Below are positions 21,801-30,402 of a stretch of 64,000 nt of DNA, in pieces. The position numbers and the translations under genes are program-made. The notes under the pieces were generated by a model. It did no database searches, was not told where the DNA came from, and worked only from the letters and a program-made list of their open reading frames with translations. Source of the DNA: Terriglobales bacterium (lineage in GTDB: Bacteria; Acidobacteriota; Terriglobia; Bryobacterales; Bryobacteraceae). The stretch is from positions 62,001 through 126,000 of the forward strand of contig JAIXQP010000007.1 of the NCBI GenBank assembly GCA_027485675.1. Reading direction: 5' to 3'. Each line of letters starts with the position of its first letter. Position 1 is the stretch's first letter.

Positions 21801-22319
21801 ATGGGAACCTTCGGGCTAGCATTACCAGCAGAGCCACTGCCCTTGCCACCGGCCAATTCATTTCAAGATTTCTACCAGCGCCATTCGGCCACGGTCTACC
21901 GCGCGGCGCTGCGGGTGACCGGCAACGGCGCCGACGCCGAAGACGCGCTCCAAACCGTCTTCATGCGGATTCTCAATCTGAATCCGCCGCCGGACCTCGA
22001 AACGGTTTCCGAGAGCTACCTGCGCCGCGCCGCCACCAACGCCGCCATCGACATCCTCCGGCAGAAGGCCTCCCGCGGCGAACTGCCACTCGAAGGCGGC
22101 CCCGACCACGCCGGCCCCGCCAGCACCGCCCTGCTCAAGGAACAGCTCCGCCGGGCGCTCAGCCGCCTGGACCCGGAGGACGCCCAGCTCTTTGTCCTCC
22201 GCAATCTCGAAGGCTTTTCGTACGAAGAACTCGCCGGCCAGTTCGCCATCGAACGCGGCACGGTCGCCAGCCGCCTCCACCGGATCCGGCAATCACTCCT
22301 GAAACTCATCACGCGCTAG
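21801..22319 (+). CDS. ECF-type RNA polymerase sigma factor
   Basis: A 172-residue sigma-70 family factor. Region 2 contains FYQRHSATVYRAALRVTG, GADAEDALQTVFMRI (the core-binding and -10 part) and YLRRAATNAAIDILRQ. Region 4 holds SRLDPEDAQLFVLRNLEG, FSYEELAGQFAIERGTVASR and LHRIRQSLLKLI. It lies 16 bases upstream of a FecR-type protein with a small cysteine motif, the usual place for its anti-sigma partner. The start ATG at 21801 has no strong ribosome-binding site, so its expression may depend on coupling or a leaderless message. Confidence 0.9.
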   Translation: MGTFGLALPAEPLPLPPANSFQDFYQRHSATVYRAALRVTGNGADAEDALQTVFMRILNLNPPPDLETVSESYLRRAATNAAIDILRQKASRGELPLEGGPDHAGPASTALLKEQLRRALSRLDPEDAQLFVLRNLEGFSYEELAGQFAIERGTVASRLHRIRQSLLKLITR

Positions 22320-22335
22320 GAAAGGATCAAAACCC

Positions 22336-24636
22336 ATGAACGAACAAGATTTAGATCAGATCCTGGACGAGATTCGCCAGGAAGACTGCCCCGAGGAGGC
22401 CGTCACGGCGGCCAGGGATCGGGTTTGGGCCAAACTGGCCGCCCCGGCGGTCTGCGCGGAGTATCGCGCCGACTATGGCCGGGGCGACCTCAGTGAGGCC
22501 CGCCGTTTGCTTTTGCAGGACCACCTTTCCCGCTGCGTCGAATGCCGCCGGGTGCTCGCGCCGGAACCGAAGGTCATCGCCATGCCGGCGCGCCCCGCCC
22601 GGCGCTTCTCCGTGCCGAAATGGGCCATCGCCGCTGGCGTAGCCGCCGTCGCGCTTGTCGCCGGCCGCCACCAGATCGACTCGCTCCTGGCTCCGTCCGG
22701 CCCCCGGGCCACCATCGAAAGCCTCTCGGGCGCCGCCTACACCATGGCCGGCGAACCGCTCCGGGCCGGCGCCGGCCTCGGCGAAGCGCAGGTCATCCGC
22801 ACCGGCCGCGGCACCCGGTCGACGCTCCGTCTCGCTGACGGCTCCACGGTCGAAGTCAACGAAAGCTCCGAGCTATCCATCCGCGCCGCCTGGTCCGGCC
22901 AGTCGATTCATCTTGAACGCGGCGATGTCATCGTCCATGCCGCCAAGCAGCGCCGGGGCGGACTCCATGTCGTCACCCGGGACTCCGTGGCCACTGTCCG
23001 CGGCACCATCTTCACGGTCTCCACCGGCACGGCGGGCTCGCTCGTCGGCGTCCTCGAAGGCTCCGTGGCCGTTGCGCAGCCCAACAACGATAAGCTGCTG
23101 AAGCCCGGTGAACACGCGGCCACCACGCCTACGCTCCAACGCGTCACCGTCAAGGATGCCGTCGCCTGGAGCCCCAACGCCGAGCAGTACTTCACCCTGC
23201 TCAGCGAACTCTCCGGCATTGAAAAGCAGTTGACGCCGATTGCGGAACGAAGCCAAGCCCGGCTCCTCGCCGCGCTCCCGCTCGATCCTGTTGTCTATGG
23301 CGCCCTGCCCAATCTCGGGCCCACGGTTAACCAGGCCGTCTCGCTGATCGAACAGCGCTCGAACGAAAGCGCCGTGCTCAAAGACTGGTGGCAGTCCGCG
23401 CAGGCCAACGAGATCAAGCAGATCGTCGACCGCATCCGCACTCTCTCGCCGCTCCTCGGCGAGGAGCTGGTCTTCGTCCTGACGAAGGAGGAGCTCCCCG
23501 TCGTGCTCGCCGAGGTCAGGACCGGTCAGCAGGCCGCCATCAAGGCCGCTCTCGATCCGCTCGGCCCGCTGTCGTACGCCTTCGCCGGCGGCCTCATTGT
23601 CATCTCCGATAGCCCGGCTCATCTGGCGACGGCCCTGGCCCAACTTGGCCGCGGCGCCCAGTCCCCCTTTGCCCGCGAGATTGCCGAACACTACAAGCGC
23701 GGCGTCACGTCCCTGCTCGGCGTCGATCTGCAGGCCTTCCCGCGGCACGCCATCACCAGCGACATGCGCTACCTGTTCGTTGACCAACGCGCCAGCGACA
23801 GCGAGATCTCCCTGGCCTTCGCCGGTCCCCGCACCGGCATCGCCTCCTGGCTCGCCACCCCGGCCGCCGCCGGTTCGTCCGAATACGTCTCCTCCGATGC
23901 CGTCTTCGCCCTCTCGGCCACCACGCGCAACCCCCGGCAGATGTTTGACGAACTCACGGCGCAAATCGCCCGCTGGCAGCCCGGCTTCACCGAGAACCTC
24001 CGCCGGATTGAAGCCGAGACGGGCGTCGCCTTCTCCACCGATCTGGCCGCCGCCCTCGGTACGGATTTCACGTTCGCCGTCGAAACCCCAACCCTGCCGC
24101 TCCCCGGCTGGATCTTCGCCGTCGAGGCCTACCGGCCCGAACTCTATGCGGAAGCCATGCGGCGCCTGGTCGCCACCGCCAACCGTCTCCACCCCGCTCA
24201 CGCCCTGACGCTGCAGCAGGAAACGGCCAACGGGCTCACCTGGTATTCGCTACGGATGGCCGGCCAGCCCTTGCAACTGCACTGGACGTTCGACCGCGGC
24301 TACCTCGTCCATGGCGGCGACCGCGCCACCGTCCAACGCGCCCTCGCCACGCGCTCCGGCGGCTTCCCGCTCGTCCGCTCCTCCAAGTTCCGCCAGCAGT
24401 TGCCGGAGTCCTCGAGCCTGCACTACTCGGGCTTCGTCTGGGCCAACATCGGCGACACCTTTGGCAACCTGGGCAGCATGGTGCAAAACCCGGCTATGCA
24501 AAAGCTCATGACCAGCCGGGAGCCCTCGCTGATGACCTTCACCGGAGAAACGGAACGAATCCGCTCGGCTTCTCGTACCCGTCTATCGAGTCTGCTGTTC
24601 GATATGCTGCTCGCGCAAGGTCCCACCAAACTATGA
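22336..24636 (+). CDS. FecR-domain protein with large C-terminal extension, putative anti-sigma regulator
   Basis: A 766-residue protein. The first 95 residues are cytoplasmic and include DHLSRCVECRR, reminiscent of the zinc-binding anti-sigma motif. One membrane helix lies near 96-112 (WAIAAGVAAVALVAG). A FecR domain runs about 120-255 (GEAQVIRTGRGTRSTLRL, then ADGSTVEVNESSEL). The last 500 residues are periplasmic and unlike FecR; they loosely recall DUF3352-type proteins (LLGEELVFVLTKEE, AFAGGLIVISDS). A good ribosome-binding site (AGGAAAGGA) precedes the ATG. The stop overlaps the following ABC gene (ATGA). It probably couples an envelope signal to the sigma factor just upstream. Confidence 0.75.
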   Translation: MNEQDLDQILDEIRQEDCPEEAVTAARDRVWAKLAAPAVCAEYRADYGRGDLSEARRLLLQDHLSRCVECRRVLAPEPKVIAMPARPARRFSVPKWAIAAGVAAVALVAGRHQIDSLLAPSGPRATIESLSGAAYTMAGEPLRAGAGLGEAQVIRTGRGTRSTLRLADGSTVEVNESSELSIRAAWSGQSIHLERGDVIVHAAKQRRGGLHVVTRDSVATVRGTIFTVSTGTAGSLVGVLEGSVAVAQPNNDKLLKPGEHAATTPTLQRVTVKDAVAWSPNAEQYFTLLSELSGIEKQLTPIAERSQARLLAALPLDPVVYGALPNLGPTVNQAVSLIEQRSNESAVLKDWWQSAQANEIKQIVDRIRTLSPLLGEELVFVLTKEELPVVLAEVRTGQQAAIKAALDPLGPLSYAFAGGLIVISDSPAHLATALAQLGRGAQSPFAREIAEHYKRGVTSLLGVDLQAFPRHAITSDMRYLFVDQRASDSEISLAFAGPRTGIASWLATPAAAGSSEYVSSDAVFALSATTRNPRQMFDELTAQIARWQPGFTENLRRIEAETGVAFSTDLAAALGTDFTFAVETPTLPLPGWIFAVEAYRPELYAEAMRRLVATANRLHPAHALTLQQETANGLTWYSLRMAGQPLQLHWTFDRGYLVHGGDRATVQRALATRSGGFPLVRSSKFRQQLPESSSLHYSGFVWANIGDTFGNLGSMVQNPAMQKLMTSREPSLMTFTGETERIRSASRTRLSSLLFDMLLAQGPTKL

Positions 24637-25601
24637 ACCCTGTCATCGCGGTCGACAATCTCCGGGTGCGCCTGGGCAAGCGGGAGATCCTCAAAGGGAT
24701 CTCCTGCCGCCTGGGCGCTTCTGGCGTGGGGAAGGCCATCGGGCTGCTCGGCCCCAACGGCGCCGGCAAGTCCACGCTGATCCAAACGCTGCTCGGCTTC
24801 CATAAGCCCTCCGCGGGCGCCGCCCAGATTCTTGGCTTCGATTGCCACCGCCAGTCGCTCGAAGTGAAAACCCGCATCGGCTACATGCCGGAGAACGATT
24901 CGCTCATCGCCGACATGACCGCCGTCGCCTTCCTCCGCCTGATGGGCGAACTCTCCGGCCTGCCCGCCCCCGCCGCGCTCGAAAAGGCGCACGAAACGCT
25001 CTTCCACGTCGGCCTCGGCGAAGCCCGCTACCGGAAGGTCGGCACCTATTCGCTTGGTATGAAGCAAATGGCCAAGCTCGCGCAGGCCATCATCCACGGC
25101 CCTGAACTTGTCATTCTCGATGAACCCACCAATGGCCTCGATCCCGCCGCCCGCCAGCGCATGCTCGTCCTCATCAAGGAAATGAAGGAGCAGCACGGCA
25201 TGAACGTCCTCCTCTGCTCGCATCTGCTCCACGACGTCGAACAGGTCTGCGACGAAGTGGTCATCCTCAAGGACGGCCAGATCGTCCACCAGTGCGATCT
25301 CGTCGCCGAGCGGCAAGCCAACAAGCGCTTCGTGCAGCTCCACGTCTCAGGCGACGACCGCAACTTCGGCGCGGCCCTTCGCGAAATCGGCGCCGAAGGC
25401 GTCTCCGAAGCGCCCGGCACGTGGCGCATCGTTCTTCCGCTCGAAGTGGAGGTCAACGCGCTCTGGCGGCTCACCGCCCGCGAAAATCTCCGCATCACCA
25501 AACTCGCCTATCGCCGCGACACCCTCGAAGAGATCTTCCTCAAAGCGGTCGGCCACTTGCAGCCGTCCGCGCAGCCGGAGGTGGCCCATGGCCGTATTTA
25601 A
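24633..25601 (+). CDS. ABC transporter ATP-binding protein, ABC-2 type (first pair)
   Basis: A 322-residue ATPase. Walker A is GPNGAGKST, signature [14 protein letters not shown] (the LSLGM form seen in ABC-2 and Nod/CcmA-like ATPases), Walker [14 protein letters not shown], and the switch histidine follows in [12 protein letters not shown]. The C-terminal 90 residues after the core form a DUF4162-like accessory domain ([13 protein letters not shown]). It overlaps the FecR gene by 4 bases and the partner permease by 14 bases, so the stoichiometry of this operon is likely controlled by coupling. Confidence 0.92.
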   Translation: MNPVIAVDNLRVRLGKREILKGISCRLGASGVGKAIGLLGPNGAGKSTLIQTLLGFHKPSAGAAQILGFDCHRQSLEVKTRIGYMPENDSLIADMTAVAFLRLMGELSGLPAPAALEKAHETLFHVGLGEARYRKVGTYSLGMKQMAKLAQAIIHGPELVILDEPTNGLDPAARQRMLVLIKEMKEQHGMNVLLCSHLLHDVEQVCDEVVILKDGQIVHQCDLVAERQANKRFVQLHVSGDDRNFGAALREIGAEGVSEAPGTWRIVLPLEVEVNALWRLTARENLRITKLAYRRDTLEEIFLKAVGHLQPSAQPEVAHGRI

Positions 25602-26463
25602 ACGCGGATACCAACGCTACGCGGGGCCGCGCACCAGCAATCTGACCCGCTTCCTCGCCGTGCCCCGCTTCGTCTGGCCGAAACTGCTCGCCGAACGGTT
25701 CGTCATCATCCTGCTCGTCAACTCGCTCTTCTGGCCCATGCTCTGCGCCGGTTTCATCTATGTCTCCAACCACGCCGAACTGCTCCCCAGTCTCGGTAGC
25801 GGTGGCGACGACGGCATCCGCAAGATGCTCACGATCGACGGCAAGTTCTTCGCCATCTTCATGAATGTCCAATCGACGTTCGCCATCATTCTCGCGGCCA
25901 TCGCCGGCCCCGGCCTCATCGCCCCGGATCTGGCGAACAACGCCCTGCCCCTCTATTTCGCCCGGCCGCTCTCCCGCTGGACCTATATAGGCGCCCGGAT
26001 GATGGTCTTGTTTGGCCTGCTCTCGCTGGTCACGCTGCTGCCCGGCCTCATCGTCTTCGGCATGCAGGCCAGCCTCGCCAGTTCCGCCTGGCTCGCCGCC
26101 AACTGGACGCTCGGCCAGGGCATGGTGCTCGGCTTCCTGCTCTACATTTTCATGGTGTCGCTCATCGCGCTCACCTGCTCGGCCTACGTCAAATGGCGCG
26201 TAGTCGCCGGCGCGCTGGTCCTCGGCTTCTTCTTCGTCCTGGCCGGCGCATCGAAAATCATTAACCAGGTCTTCCGCGTCGAATGGGGTTCGCTCCTCAA
26301 TCCGGGCTACGCGATCTACACCGTCTGGTGCGCCCTGCTGGGCGTCGAAACCGCGGAAGATGCTCCCGGCGCCTGGGAGTGCTTCACCGTTCTGCTCGTG
26401 ATGCTCGGCGCCCTGCTCGCCGTCCTGCTCCGCAAACTCCGCCCTGTGGAGGTGGTCTCGTGA
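25588..26463 (+). CDS. ABC-2 type permease (first pair)
   Basis: A 291-residue membrane protein with about six helices: near residues 40-62, 100-122 (IILAAIAGPGLIAPDL), 138-165, 172-195, 205-225 and 262-282. Between the first and second is a small outside loop. The LIAPDLANNALPLYFARPLSR segment is the cytoplasmic coupling region found in ABC-2 permeases such as NatB and gliding-motility GldF types. It overlaps the upstream ATPase gene and, through GTGA, the downstream ATPase gene. Cargo is unknown. Confidence 0.85.
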   Translation: MAVFKRGYQRYAGPRTSNLTRFLAVPRFVWPKLLAERFVIILLVNSLFWPMLCAGFIYVSNHAELLPSLGSGGDDGIRKMLTIDGKFFAIFMNVQSTFAIILAAIAGPGLIAPDLANNALPLYFARPLSRWTYIGARMMVLFGLLSLVTLLPGLIVFGMQASLASSAWLAANWTLGQGMVLGFLLYIFMVSLIALTCSAYVKWRVVAGALVLGFFFVLAGASKIINQVFRVEWGSLLNPGYAIYTVWCALLGVETAEDAPGAWECFTVLLVMLGALLAVLLRKLRPVEVVS

Positions 26464-27392
26464 GCAGCGACCTGATTCTGTTCGAGAACGTCTCGAAGTT
26501 CTACGGCGAGGTCCTCGGCGTCAATAAAGTCGACCTCCGCATCCCGCCCGGCATCACGAGCCTCGTCGGCCCCAACGGCTCCGGCAAGACCACGCTGATG
26601 AACCTCATGACGGGTCTCGTCCATCCCGGCAGCGGCTCCATCTCCGTTCGCGGCGTTTCGCCCTTCGCGCCCGAAAAGCTGATGCGCATTCTCGGCTACG
26701 CCACGCAGTACGACGCGGCCCCGCGCGGCATCACCGGTTTCGGCTTCGTCCTCGCCGGCCTGCTCCTGCACGGTCTCCCGCGCGCCGAAGCCGAACGCCG
26801 CGCCGCGGCCGCCATCGAAACCGTCGCCCTCACCCACGCCGCCCAGCGCAAGATCGCGGCCTACTCAAAAGGCATGCGCCAGCGCATCCGCCTCGCCCAG
26901 GCCATCGCGCACGATCCCGAAGTGCTCGTCCTTGACGAACCCCTCAACGGCCTCGACCCCCTCGTCCGCGCCGAAACCATCGCGCTGTTCCGCGATTACG
27001 CCGCCCGCGGCCGCCACGTCATCCTCTCAAGCCACGTCCTGCAGGAGGTCGACGTCTTCTCCGACCAGGTCATCCTCATCGCCAACGGCATGATCGTCGC
27101 CGAAGGCGAGATCCGCAACGTCCGCGACGAGATCCACGAACATCCCAGCCAGTTCCTGCTCCACTGCCAGCAACCGGCCCGGCTCGCCTCCCTGCTCTTC
27201 GATCAGGCGGACATCCTTGAAGCCAAGATCGATCCCGAAGGCCGCGGCGTCCTCGTCATGACCCGCCACCGCGACGCCTTCGCCGCCACCGTCCAACGCA
27301 TCGCCCTCAGCGGCATCGAAATCGACGGCATTCTCCCCATGGATGAAAACGTCGACGCCCTTTACGAATACCTGATTGGAGGCGGCAAGTGA
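26460..27392 (+). CDS. ABC transporter ATP-binding protein, ABC-2 type (second pair)
   Basis: A 310-residue ATPase with Walker A GPNGSGKTT, signature YSKGMRQRIRLAQA, Walker B VLVLDEPLNGLDP and switch histidine ILSSHVLQEVD. A C-terminal accessory domain of about 85 residues follows (HEHPSQFLLHCQQPARLASL). The GTG at 26460 overlapping the previous stop (GTGA) is the start; readings further upstream merely shadow the permease. It is only distantly similar to the first ATPase of the operon, so this is not a simple recent duplication. Confidence 0.92.
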   Translation: MSSDLILFENVSKFYGEVLGVNKVDLRIPPGITSLVGPNGSGKTTLMNLMTGLVHPGSGSISVRGVSPFAPEKLMRILGYATQYDAAPRGITGFGFVLAGLLLHGLPRAEAERRAAAAIETVALTHAAQRKIAAYSKGMRQRIRLAQAIAHDPEVLVLDEPLNGLDPLVRAETIALFRDYAARGRHVILSSHVLQEVDVFSDQVILIANGMIVAEGEIRNVRDEIHEHPSQFLLHCQQPARLASLLFDQADILEAKIDPEGRGVLVMTRHRDAFAATVQRIALSGIEIDGILPMDENVDALYEYLIGGGK

Positions 27393-28429
27393 ACCAGATC
27401 TGGATCATCGCCAAGCTCGAAATCCGCCGGGCGTTTTTCTCCCGCCGCGCCCTCTGGGTCTATCTGCTGGCCCTCTTTCCAGCCGTGCTCTTCTTTGGCC
27501 ACGGCGTTAACGTGCAGTACCAGCGCAGTGAATACGCCGGCAAGCCGGTCACCCCGGCCGCGATTCTCGACCGCATCCCCACCGGCGCCGCCGAATCCGA
27601 CGTGCTCGCCGCCGCCGGCCAGCCCATCACCGATCGCCAATGGAAGCGCCGCGACACGCAGCGCCGCTCCCTGCAGTATTACGACGGCAGCAACCGGGTC
27701 TGGCTCGAATTCGAAAACGGCGCGCTCAAAAGCACCCGCCGCCGCACGTTGAACTCGTTCGAGGAGGATAGCAAGGTCTACGCCGGCGTCTTCCAGTTCT
27801 TCTATCTCCGCCTCGCCATCTTCTTCGGCTGCCTGGGCATCTTCATCAACCTTTTCCGCGGCGAGATGATCGACAAGTCGCTCCACTACTGGTTCCTCGC
27901 CCCCGTCCGCCGCGAGATCCTTCTGCTCGGCAAATACTGCGCCGGCCTCATCGCCTCCGCGGCCATCTTTGGCGGCGGCGCCCTGCTGAGCTTCGGCGCT
28001 CTTCTCGCCTATCAGTCGAGCGCCGATCTGCAAAGCTATCTGCAGTCGGACGCGCTCTCGCACGGCACCTGGTACTTCCTCTCGGCCGTGCTCGGCTGCG
28101 TCGGCTATGGCAGCGTCTTCCTCGCCGCCGGCCTGCTGCTTCGCAATCCCATCATCCCGGCGCTGGTCATGCTGCTCTGGGAGTCCATCAACGGCTTCCT
28201 GCCGGATCTCCTGCAGAAGCTCAGTGTGCTGCATTATCTGCAGTCTCTCTGTCCGGTAGCGCCGCCGCTCGATCCCTCGGTGCCGCCGCTCGCCCGAATG
28301 ATCCTCGCTCCCGCGGCGCCCACCTCGGCGTGGGCCGCCATTACGGGCCTGTTGGCCGTGACGGCGCTTGTTCTCTACGTGGCCTCGCGCACGGCCCGCC
28401 GCCTCGAAATCAACTACGGCACGGAGTAG
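27389..28429 (+). CDS. ABC-2 type permease with embedded BamE-like domain (second pair)
   Basis: A 346-residue permease. One helix lies near residues 15-34 (LWVYLLALFPAVLFFGHG). An external segment of about residues 51-120 resembles a SmpA/BamE/OmlA fold: IPTGAAESDVLAAAGQP, then WKRRDTQRRSLQYY and VWLEFENGALKS. The remaining helices begin near 132 and end at 335. The cytoplasmic loop FRGEMIDKSLHYWFLAPVRRE marks an ABC-2 permease. It closes the operon, starting with a GTGA overlap. A BamE-like insert is not usual for this family and may contact lipids or other envelope proteins. Confidence 0.8.
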   Translation: MNQIWIIAKLEIRRAFFSRRALWVYLLALFPAVLFFGHGVNVQYQRSEYAGKPVTPAAILDRIPTGAAESDVLAAAGQPITDRQWKRRDTQRRSLQYYDGSNRVWLEFENGALKSTRRRTLNSFEEDSKVYAGVFQFFYLRLAIFFGCLGIFINLFRGEMIDKSLHYWFLAPVRREILLLGKYCAGLIASAAIFGGGALLSFGALLAYQSSADLQSYLQSDALSHGTWYFLSAVLGCVGYGSVFLAAGLLLRNPIIPALVMLLWESINGFLPDLLQKLSVLHYLQSLCPVAPPLDPSVPPLARMILAPAAPTSAWAAITGLLAVTALVLYVASRTARRLEINYGTE

Positions 28430-28434
28430 CGCCG

Positions 28435-29472
28435 CTACACTTTCTTGAGCTTCGTCACGCGGCCGACTTCCACCCATTCGGCGACATAAATATCGCCGTT
28501 CGGTGCAAAGCAGGCGGCGTGCGGAGCCACGAACTTGCCGGGCGTGAACGCCGAGCGGTCCTGGTTCCGAATCCCCTCGTAGGTCTTCCCGTCCGCCTGC
28601 CGGCCGTCGCCGAGCTGCACCAGCGGCCGGTTCTGCTTATCGAACAGCGTCACCACGGCCTTCAGGTCCGGCATCAGCAGCGTGTCGCCCAGGAAGTCGA
28701 ACGTACTCGGCCACCGCACCCCGTCCTTCACCCGCTGCAGCGGACGCCCGTTCAGGTCAAAATACTGCACGCGCGAGTTCGCCCCGCGCTCGCCCACCAT
28801 CAGCAGCGGCGTCCCGCTCCGCGTATCGATGCCAATGGCGTGCGGCCAGATGGTCGTCCCAGGCCCGGTCTCTTTGTCCTTATTCGCGTCCATCAACTGC
28901 CGCGTTCCGCCGAACGTCCGGATGTAGTTGGTCTTGGCGTCGTAATGATGGATGTGGAACTTGCCGTACCCATCGGCGACGTAGAAATCGCCGTTCGGCG
29001 CAATCGCCAGATTCGACGGTTTATACTCGCTCGCCTTGGCATAGACCCCGGACATCACCGGCGCATGAATCGTCCACACCACCTCGCCGTCCAGCGTCGT
29101 CTTCCGGACGAAGCCCTTCACGTTGTCGCAGTGGTAGAGGAACTCGTCGCCTCCCTCCTGCCGCAGCGTGAGCCCGTGCGCCCCGCCGCGCATCTCCGCG
29201 CCCCAACTCTTGATGAACTTCCCGTCCGGATCAAAGATCGCAATCGCGTCTCCGGACTGGCTCTCCTTATGCACCGTGTGCGCGACAATCACGCGCCCCT
29301 GCCGGTCCATCACAATGCCGTGCGTGTTGCCGAACCGATGCGTCCCCGGCAACTGCGGCCAATCGTGAAGCGCCTCGTACTGATGCGCCCCCGCGCCCAT
29401 CACGGGCGCCCGCCCTTGTCCCATCGCCATGGCCGTCGAGGCCGCTACCAGAAACGATCGCCGCGTAGTCAC
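28435..29472 (-). CDS. Tat-exported NHL/six-bladed beta-propeller protein
   Basis: A 345-residue protein with twin-arginine leader TTRRSFLVAASTAMAMGQG. The body carries NHL-type propeller blades: HGIVMDRQGRVIVAHT, AIFDPDGKFIKSWG, LAIAPNGDFYVADGYG, HIHHYDAKTNYIRTFGG and ACFAPNGDIYVAEW. Related proteins include peptidylglycine alpha-amidating lyase domains and secreted NHL sensors; no catalytic assignment is possible. The GTG start overlaps the preceding stop by one base (TAGTG), so it belongs to the CsgG-like operon. Its 3' end is five bases from the convergent ABC operon. Confidence 0.78.
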   Translation of the reverse strand: MTTRRSFLVAASTAMAMGQGRAPVMGAGAHQYEALHDWPQLPGTHRFGNTHGIVMDRQGRVIVAHTVHKESQSGDAIAIFDPDGKFIKSWGAEMRGGAHGLTLRQEGGDEFLYHCDNVKGFVRKTTLDGEVVWTIHAPVMSGVYAKASEYKPSNLAIAPNGDFYVADGYGKFHIHHYDAKTNYIRTFGGTRQLMDANKDKETGPGTTIWPHAIGIDTRSGTPLLMVGERGANSRVQYFDLNGRPLQRVKDGVRWPSTFDFLGDTLLMPDLKAVVTLFDKQNRPLVQLGDGRQADGKTYEGIRNQDRSAFTPGKFVAPHAACFAPNGDIYVAEWVEVGRVTKLKKV

Positions 29473-30401
29473 TACAATCCAACGTACCGCAAGATCTTCC
29501 GCGCCTCGCCGTCGGCGATCTGCAGGTTCTCCCGCGCCGCATCAAACTGCTTCGACTCGAGATACTCCTTGGCCAGATCGAGGGACAAAGACATCCGCGT
29601 CGACGACTTCACCAGATCCGGCGTCAACGCCAGCCCCCGGCTCTCCACGCTCGCCTGCACCGGCGCCACCGCGTTCTTCGCCGAATACACCGTCGCCAAC
29701 ACGCTGTAGTAACGGTCGCGCAGCTCCCGCCACTGCGTCCGCTCCTCCGGGTTCAACGTCCCTTCGTCAAGCCGCGGATACTCCGCGCTCGTCGGCGCCG
29801 ACGTCTTCACCGGCGCTTTCAAATACGCCTCCGGAATCCCCCGCTGCTCCTGCACCCGCTGCTGGCCGCCAATCGGCACCGACATCCAGATAGGAATCGA
29901 TCCGCCCAGCGCATTCACCCGCCCGCCCACGAACGCCAACTGCCCGCGCACGTTCGGGTCGTTCGGATTCTCATTGGCCAGTTGGTTCAGGATGATCGCC
30001 GAGTTGTTGTAGCTGTGGATCGCTCCCTCGCGGTCGAGAAACCGCTGATCGGCCTCCTGCATCCGGCCCAGCCGGTTGAAGGCTCCCGACAGCGCTAACC
30101 CCAGCACCGGATCGTTCCCCGCCAGGCCGCGAATCGCGCCCAGGTAGGCCGACGCCCGCCCGACGAACGCCCGGCGCTGCGGGGTCCATCCCGGCTGCGC
30201 CTGAAACGCCGGCAGGTACTGCTGGTCAAACCAACTGTTGAACGCGTTCACATCCCGTAGGCGGTCCTGCCGGTAGGCCGGCGAGATCGACGTATTCCCG
30301 CGCGGCGCGGTCTGCTCAAACTTGTTCTCGAGCCCCTGCAGGAAGCCGATCGACTGCCCCCACACCGGCGGTATCAAAAGAACGATCCATGCCGCGCGCA
30401 T
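29472..30401 (-). CDS. secreted hypothetical alpha-helical protein
   Basis: I do not recognise this 309-residue protein. A signal peptide (MRAAWIVLLIPPVWGQ) is followed by a mostly helical, Gln/Asn/Arg-rich body with TPR-like spacing (RRAFVGRASAYLGAIRGLAG, then GLALSGAFNRLGRM) and a second helical block near the C-terminus (LDLAKEYLESKQFDAARENL). The middle has a Gly/Pro-rich stretch (GGSIPIWMSVPIGGQQR). It is one base from the upstream CsgG-like gene and overlaps the NHL gene by one base. It may be a soluble partner of the CsgG-like proteins. ATG 30401 was chosen over a longer reading because it starts the signal peptide. Confidence 0.6.
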   Translation of the reverse strand: MRAAWIVLLIPPVWGQSIGFLQGLENKFEQTAPRGNTSISPAYRQDRLRDVNAFNSWFDQQYLPAFQAQPGWTPQRRAFVGRASAYLGAIRGLAGNDPVLGLALSGAFNRLGRMQEADQRFLDREGAIHSYNNSAIILNQLANENPNDPNVRGQLAFVGGRVNALGGSIPIWMSVPIGGQQRVQEQRGIPEAYLKAPVKTSAPTSAEYPRLDEGTLNPEERTQWRELRDRYYSVLATVYSAKNAVAPVQASVESRGLALTPDLVKSSTRMSLSLDLAKEYLESKQFDAARENLQIADGEARKILRYVGL

Positions 30402-30402
30402 C

